Source of the DNA: Dirofilaria immitis
Taxonomy: Eukaryota; Nematoda; Chromadorea; Rhabditida; Onchocercidae
DNA: 64,000 bases
NCBI GenBank assembly: GCA_024305405.1
Contig: JAKNDB010000068.1
Span: forward strand, 5,695,501 to 5,759,500
Reading direction: 5' to 3'
Every line of letters begins with the position of its first letter. Within the stretch, counting starts at the first letter, position 1. Of this stretch, positions 61,101-64,000 are shown piece after piece. The notes under the pieces were generated by a model. That model made no database searches. It was not told the origin of the DNA and saw only the letters and a program-made list of their open reading frames with translations. The position numbers and the translations under genes were made by a program.

Positions 61101-63759
61101 ATTAATAAACAAATTTTAATTACTTTTTCTTACTGATATCAAAAAATTTTGAATAGTACAATTCTACCAAATCTTTTCAAGCAAAATTTGATTAAATTTT
61201 AATTAAATACATGGTAAAATTTAATACTAAATTCTGAAATTTTCATTTTCTTATTCTTGTCTGCTGCAAATTTACAAATATTGATAACTAAATAAATGAA
61301 TAAAGATTATGATTGCTTCCTTATTCGATTTAAGTAGTGAATATAATAAAAATTTTTATTCTTTACTTTTTTTATTTTTTAAATCTTTTTGAAAACATTA
61401 CAATTACTATTTTGATATGTATTAGAAGACAATATAAACCTAATATCAAACTAAACTTATTAAATATATTTTAAAATGAAAATTCTTTCACGATTTAAAA
61501 AATCTTTAAATAATATTTCACAAAATTTTTAACATCTGCTCGTATAAATATATTTATATACCGGTTTCTTTTAAAGTAAGAAAATTGTCAATTATTTTGC
61601 TATTTATATATAGCTTGGCCGATTAAAAAATAAAAATGAAAAATGATTTGAGAAAACTTGAAGTAATGAAAGAAATTAAATTACTATATAGAATTTTGGA
61701 GAAAAGTTATGAAAATTTTAAGTAATTTTTGGACGAAAATAGGATAACATCCATCAAAGAAACGAAAATCATTCATTTTCTTCCACTTTGATCATTCAAC
61801 TTTCGCCATTCATTAATAGCTGCTACCTGTCATGGATTGTTTAAAATTTCAAGTTTTCTTTATTCATATATTTTCAAGATGATGATCAAATTATAATTTA
61901 CTTAATTGATCACTAAAAATATCCTACGGCGATAAATAATGCTTCCGCAAGTTACTGAAGCATGAGGTAATTATTTAATTTCATTTTATCATCGTTTATT
62001 TCAGTTTTAAATTAGATATGATTTGAAAGCACTGAGCCCACGTTTAATAAAATGAAATAATGCTTTTAAGATATAAGAAACGTACGAAAAAAATGAAAGA
62101 AGTGGAAGAATTTTTTTAAAAAATGAATATAATTTATAAATTAATTTCGAAAATAAAAAATTAACAATACTGGAGGGAATAATCTTACCTTAACTATTTA
62201 ACTAGTACTTCTGAAATGGCAGTAAATTCATAGAATTATTTATTAAAAATAATAAAAATAACCTTTTTCTAAAAAAATTTAAAATAATCATTTTAGCTAA
62301 ATACTTTTAGTTAATATCTCTTTTCTCTTCATTTTTCTTGTCTTTTTAAAATTTCTTTTTCATTCTTATTTTTATGTATTTTTTTTATGTATTTTTAAAA
62401 AATTAGAATATGATGGTAAACTTTGGTTAATTGTTAAATTTAATTTTATTATATATATATATATATATAATGGGTAAAGTTCAGAAAAAATTTCATTAAA
62501 TAAATAAGGCAAAATTCAAATAAATAAAAAGAAAACTAACAGAAGTTGTAAGCCAGCCATAGTGATTGTAACATCATTAATAGTATAAAAGCATCGAATT
62601 TGCAAGCTTGTCACACCATCTATCAAAATATTCTTCATTGGGCTAATAATTAGCAATGAGGTTATTTCACCTGTTGCCTGTAGTTAAGGATAATTCGAAC
62701 TTTAGAAAGACATTGCATAAAATATTGTGTTTGAATTGTTATTCTTGACATTAGTTTTTACCATTTTAATTTTATCAAATTAAAACTTAAGACTGATATA
62801 ATTTAAAGCTTGTCGTTAAAATTTAAATTTACAATCTTAACTGATTTTGTAATGTAACCAATAAAACCATGCCAAAATTACTTTTTGATATAGTAGCAAA
62901 TAATTTTACAACTTATAGCAGGTATGTTAAACATTAATTTAGATCATTATATTAATTAAATCTGAAATTTTAGGTTAGTTCAAATATCTCTAAAATATTG
63001 TTTGTTTTAGTCACTAATCTTTTTTCTAAGATTATTTTTTAAAATTAATTTAATTCATTTAATCAGCAAATGAAAAATTAATGGTTGACATGCCAACTAA
63101 AATGAAATCGGTATTCAATTACTAATAAATCGATAAACTAATAAAGACATAAATTTACTTGTTGCAATGTAGTACCACATGCGTAGCTTCCATTTCCATT
63201 TGACCCGGTAATAGGAATGCTAAAATTCATTTTGGTCATATGTTGACCCTCCCAACGACAAGCACTGTCATTAAAAGCTTGATCGGCGAAAATGATGCCA
63301 TCAAATGGTTCATCGAATATTAAATAAACATCTATCTTATTACTATGACAGGTCATCCCATGATCTGAACAAATTTCAACAATCCATCTATGATTGATAA
63401 AATAAAAAAATTCGGAATTTGAAAATCTAAATAATTAAAAGTTATAATCTGGAAAAATAAAACTAGAATTATACCGACTTTTTAAATAGATTTGTTTTTT
63501 AATTGTATCATTCTTCAATCAGTCAATAATTTTATACGATTCATACTTCTTAATTATTAATTAAAAATATGAATTTGATCAATTGATGATCAATTCAATC
63601 AATTGATGAGTGATAATTGCGACTTTTTTTTCTAAAAACTTCGCTCTAAATTATCAACAGGATTTAGATTGATAGGAAAAAAGTCTCACCTTTAAATAAT
63701 TTCTTACTTTGTAGACAATGCAGAGTTAATAATAAAAAATAATTTGCTTTAAGCATCAT
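58199..63759 (-). CDS. Membrane-anchored ZP (zona pellucida) domain protein, cuticlin-like
   Basis: Extracellular matrix protein of the apical surface or cuticle. The start MMLKANYFLLLTLHC (63759) is a signal peptide. ZP-N motifs follow at 63380-63165 (EICSDHGMTCHSNKIDVYLI, FDGIIFADQAFND-C, SYACGTTLQQ). Later exons give IGQPLTLDIALENTG (60460), YSCMAHDGSKNSDAIVQIID (59740), then GLPRAVELPVYITSPRN and YMYGFQFTSSQFVYFECQAR-PC (59500-59360), the typical ZP-C end with paired cysteines. A basic RFRRES near 58900 may be the furin-type cleavage site. The last exon encodes a transmembrane helix (LFLLIVVFVTLGLMPTITII) and a short tail ending SSSSDN. A membrane-anchored nematode ZP protein such as DYF-7 or a CUTL protein is possible; I cannot say which. 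Several middle exons (61000-62500) are poorly resolved. Confidence 0.75.
60640..62540. other. Long intronic stretch within the ZP gene
   Basis: Very AT-rich sequence between the exon near 60604 and the exon near 62680-62560. No open frame or repeat beyond a TA microsatellite at about 62451-62469 was seen. It is unusually long for this window's introns. Confidence 0.5.
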
Positions 63760-64000
63760 TTGAAATACCTTGTTGTTAAAACCATTAATATCATTATACA
63801 ATTCGGAGATTGCCGGATCAATTGGAATTTATTTAATTTATTTGATCAAAAATCTTCAAATTCCGCAATTAAATTATCGTATGAAAAAAACCAAAGCTAA
63901 TATATTAATATAGATAAAATTATTTATCACTATTATTATCATTATAACTATGTTAAATCAAGACTGAAGTTATCAAGAGTTTCTTTCGCTAAATTCCTTG
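63760..64000. other. 5' flank of the ZP gene, window end
   Basis: Only AT-rich sequence. It should contain the start of the ZP gene's transcript. Nothing specific recognised. Confidence 0.5.

Overview
This is a strongly AT-rich, intron-dense eukaryotic window. Intron phase, pyrimidine-rich TTTCAG acceptors, likely spliced-leader acceptors a few bases before start codons, and the gene set (DAT-1-like SLC6 transporter, ZP/cuticlin-type protein, KSR, FER-like SH2 kinase) all point to a chromadorean nematode. Introns of several hundred bases and the base composition suggest a filarial or other clade III species rather than Caenorhabditis. The species is an inference. No bacterial operon, Wolbachia-like insertion, tRNA, rRNA or CRISPR array was seen.

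Layout. 1328-5964 (+): a DNTTIP1-like AT-hook protein. 7045-11192 (+): an SH2 plus tyrosine kinase of the FER/SPE-8 type. A large, almost identical inverted repeat (about 4861-8510 and 12894-16543) copies the last DNTTIP1 exons and the SH2 half of the kinase. Older, diverged direct duplications surround it. 20984-27129 (+): a monoamine (dopamine-like) transporter. 28264-33874 (-): HSP110. 33875-38060: a long gene-free stretch with a 26-bp minisatellite, a TATA/initiator-like island and a perfect hairpin. 38071-44819 (+): KSR. 46040-47207 (-): mitochondrial ribosomal protein L32. 47775-51263 (-): proteasome lid subunit Rpn3. 52720-57166 (+): glycyl-tRNA synthetase. 58199-63759 (-): a membrane-anchored ZP-domain protein.

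How the genes relate. Most are unrelated housekeeping or neuronal genes. Rpn3 and mrpl-32 lie head-to-tail 567 bp apart and may be an operon. As I recall it, hsp-110, rpn-3 and mrpl-32 are also neighbours in C. elegans (cosmid C30C11), so KSR appears to sit inside an old conserved block.

A caution for the reader: nearly every gene, including essential ones (GlyRS, Rpn3, HSP110), has one or more frame breaks. Almost all would be repaired by a single extra base, usually in a homopolymer. The best explanation is systematic homopolymer under-calling in the assembly, so I call these genes as intact CDS, not pseudogenes. The partial copies in the second repeat arm are truncated for a different reason (a structural breakpoint). 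CDS spans below run from start codon to stop codon and include introns.
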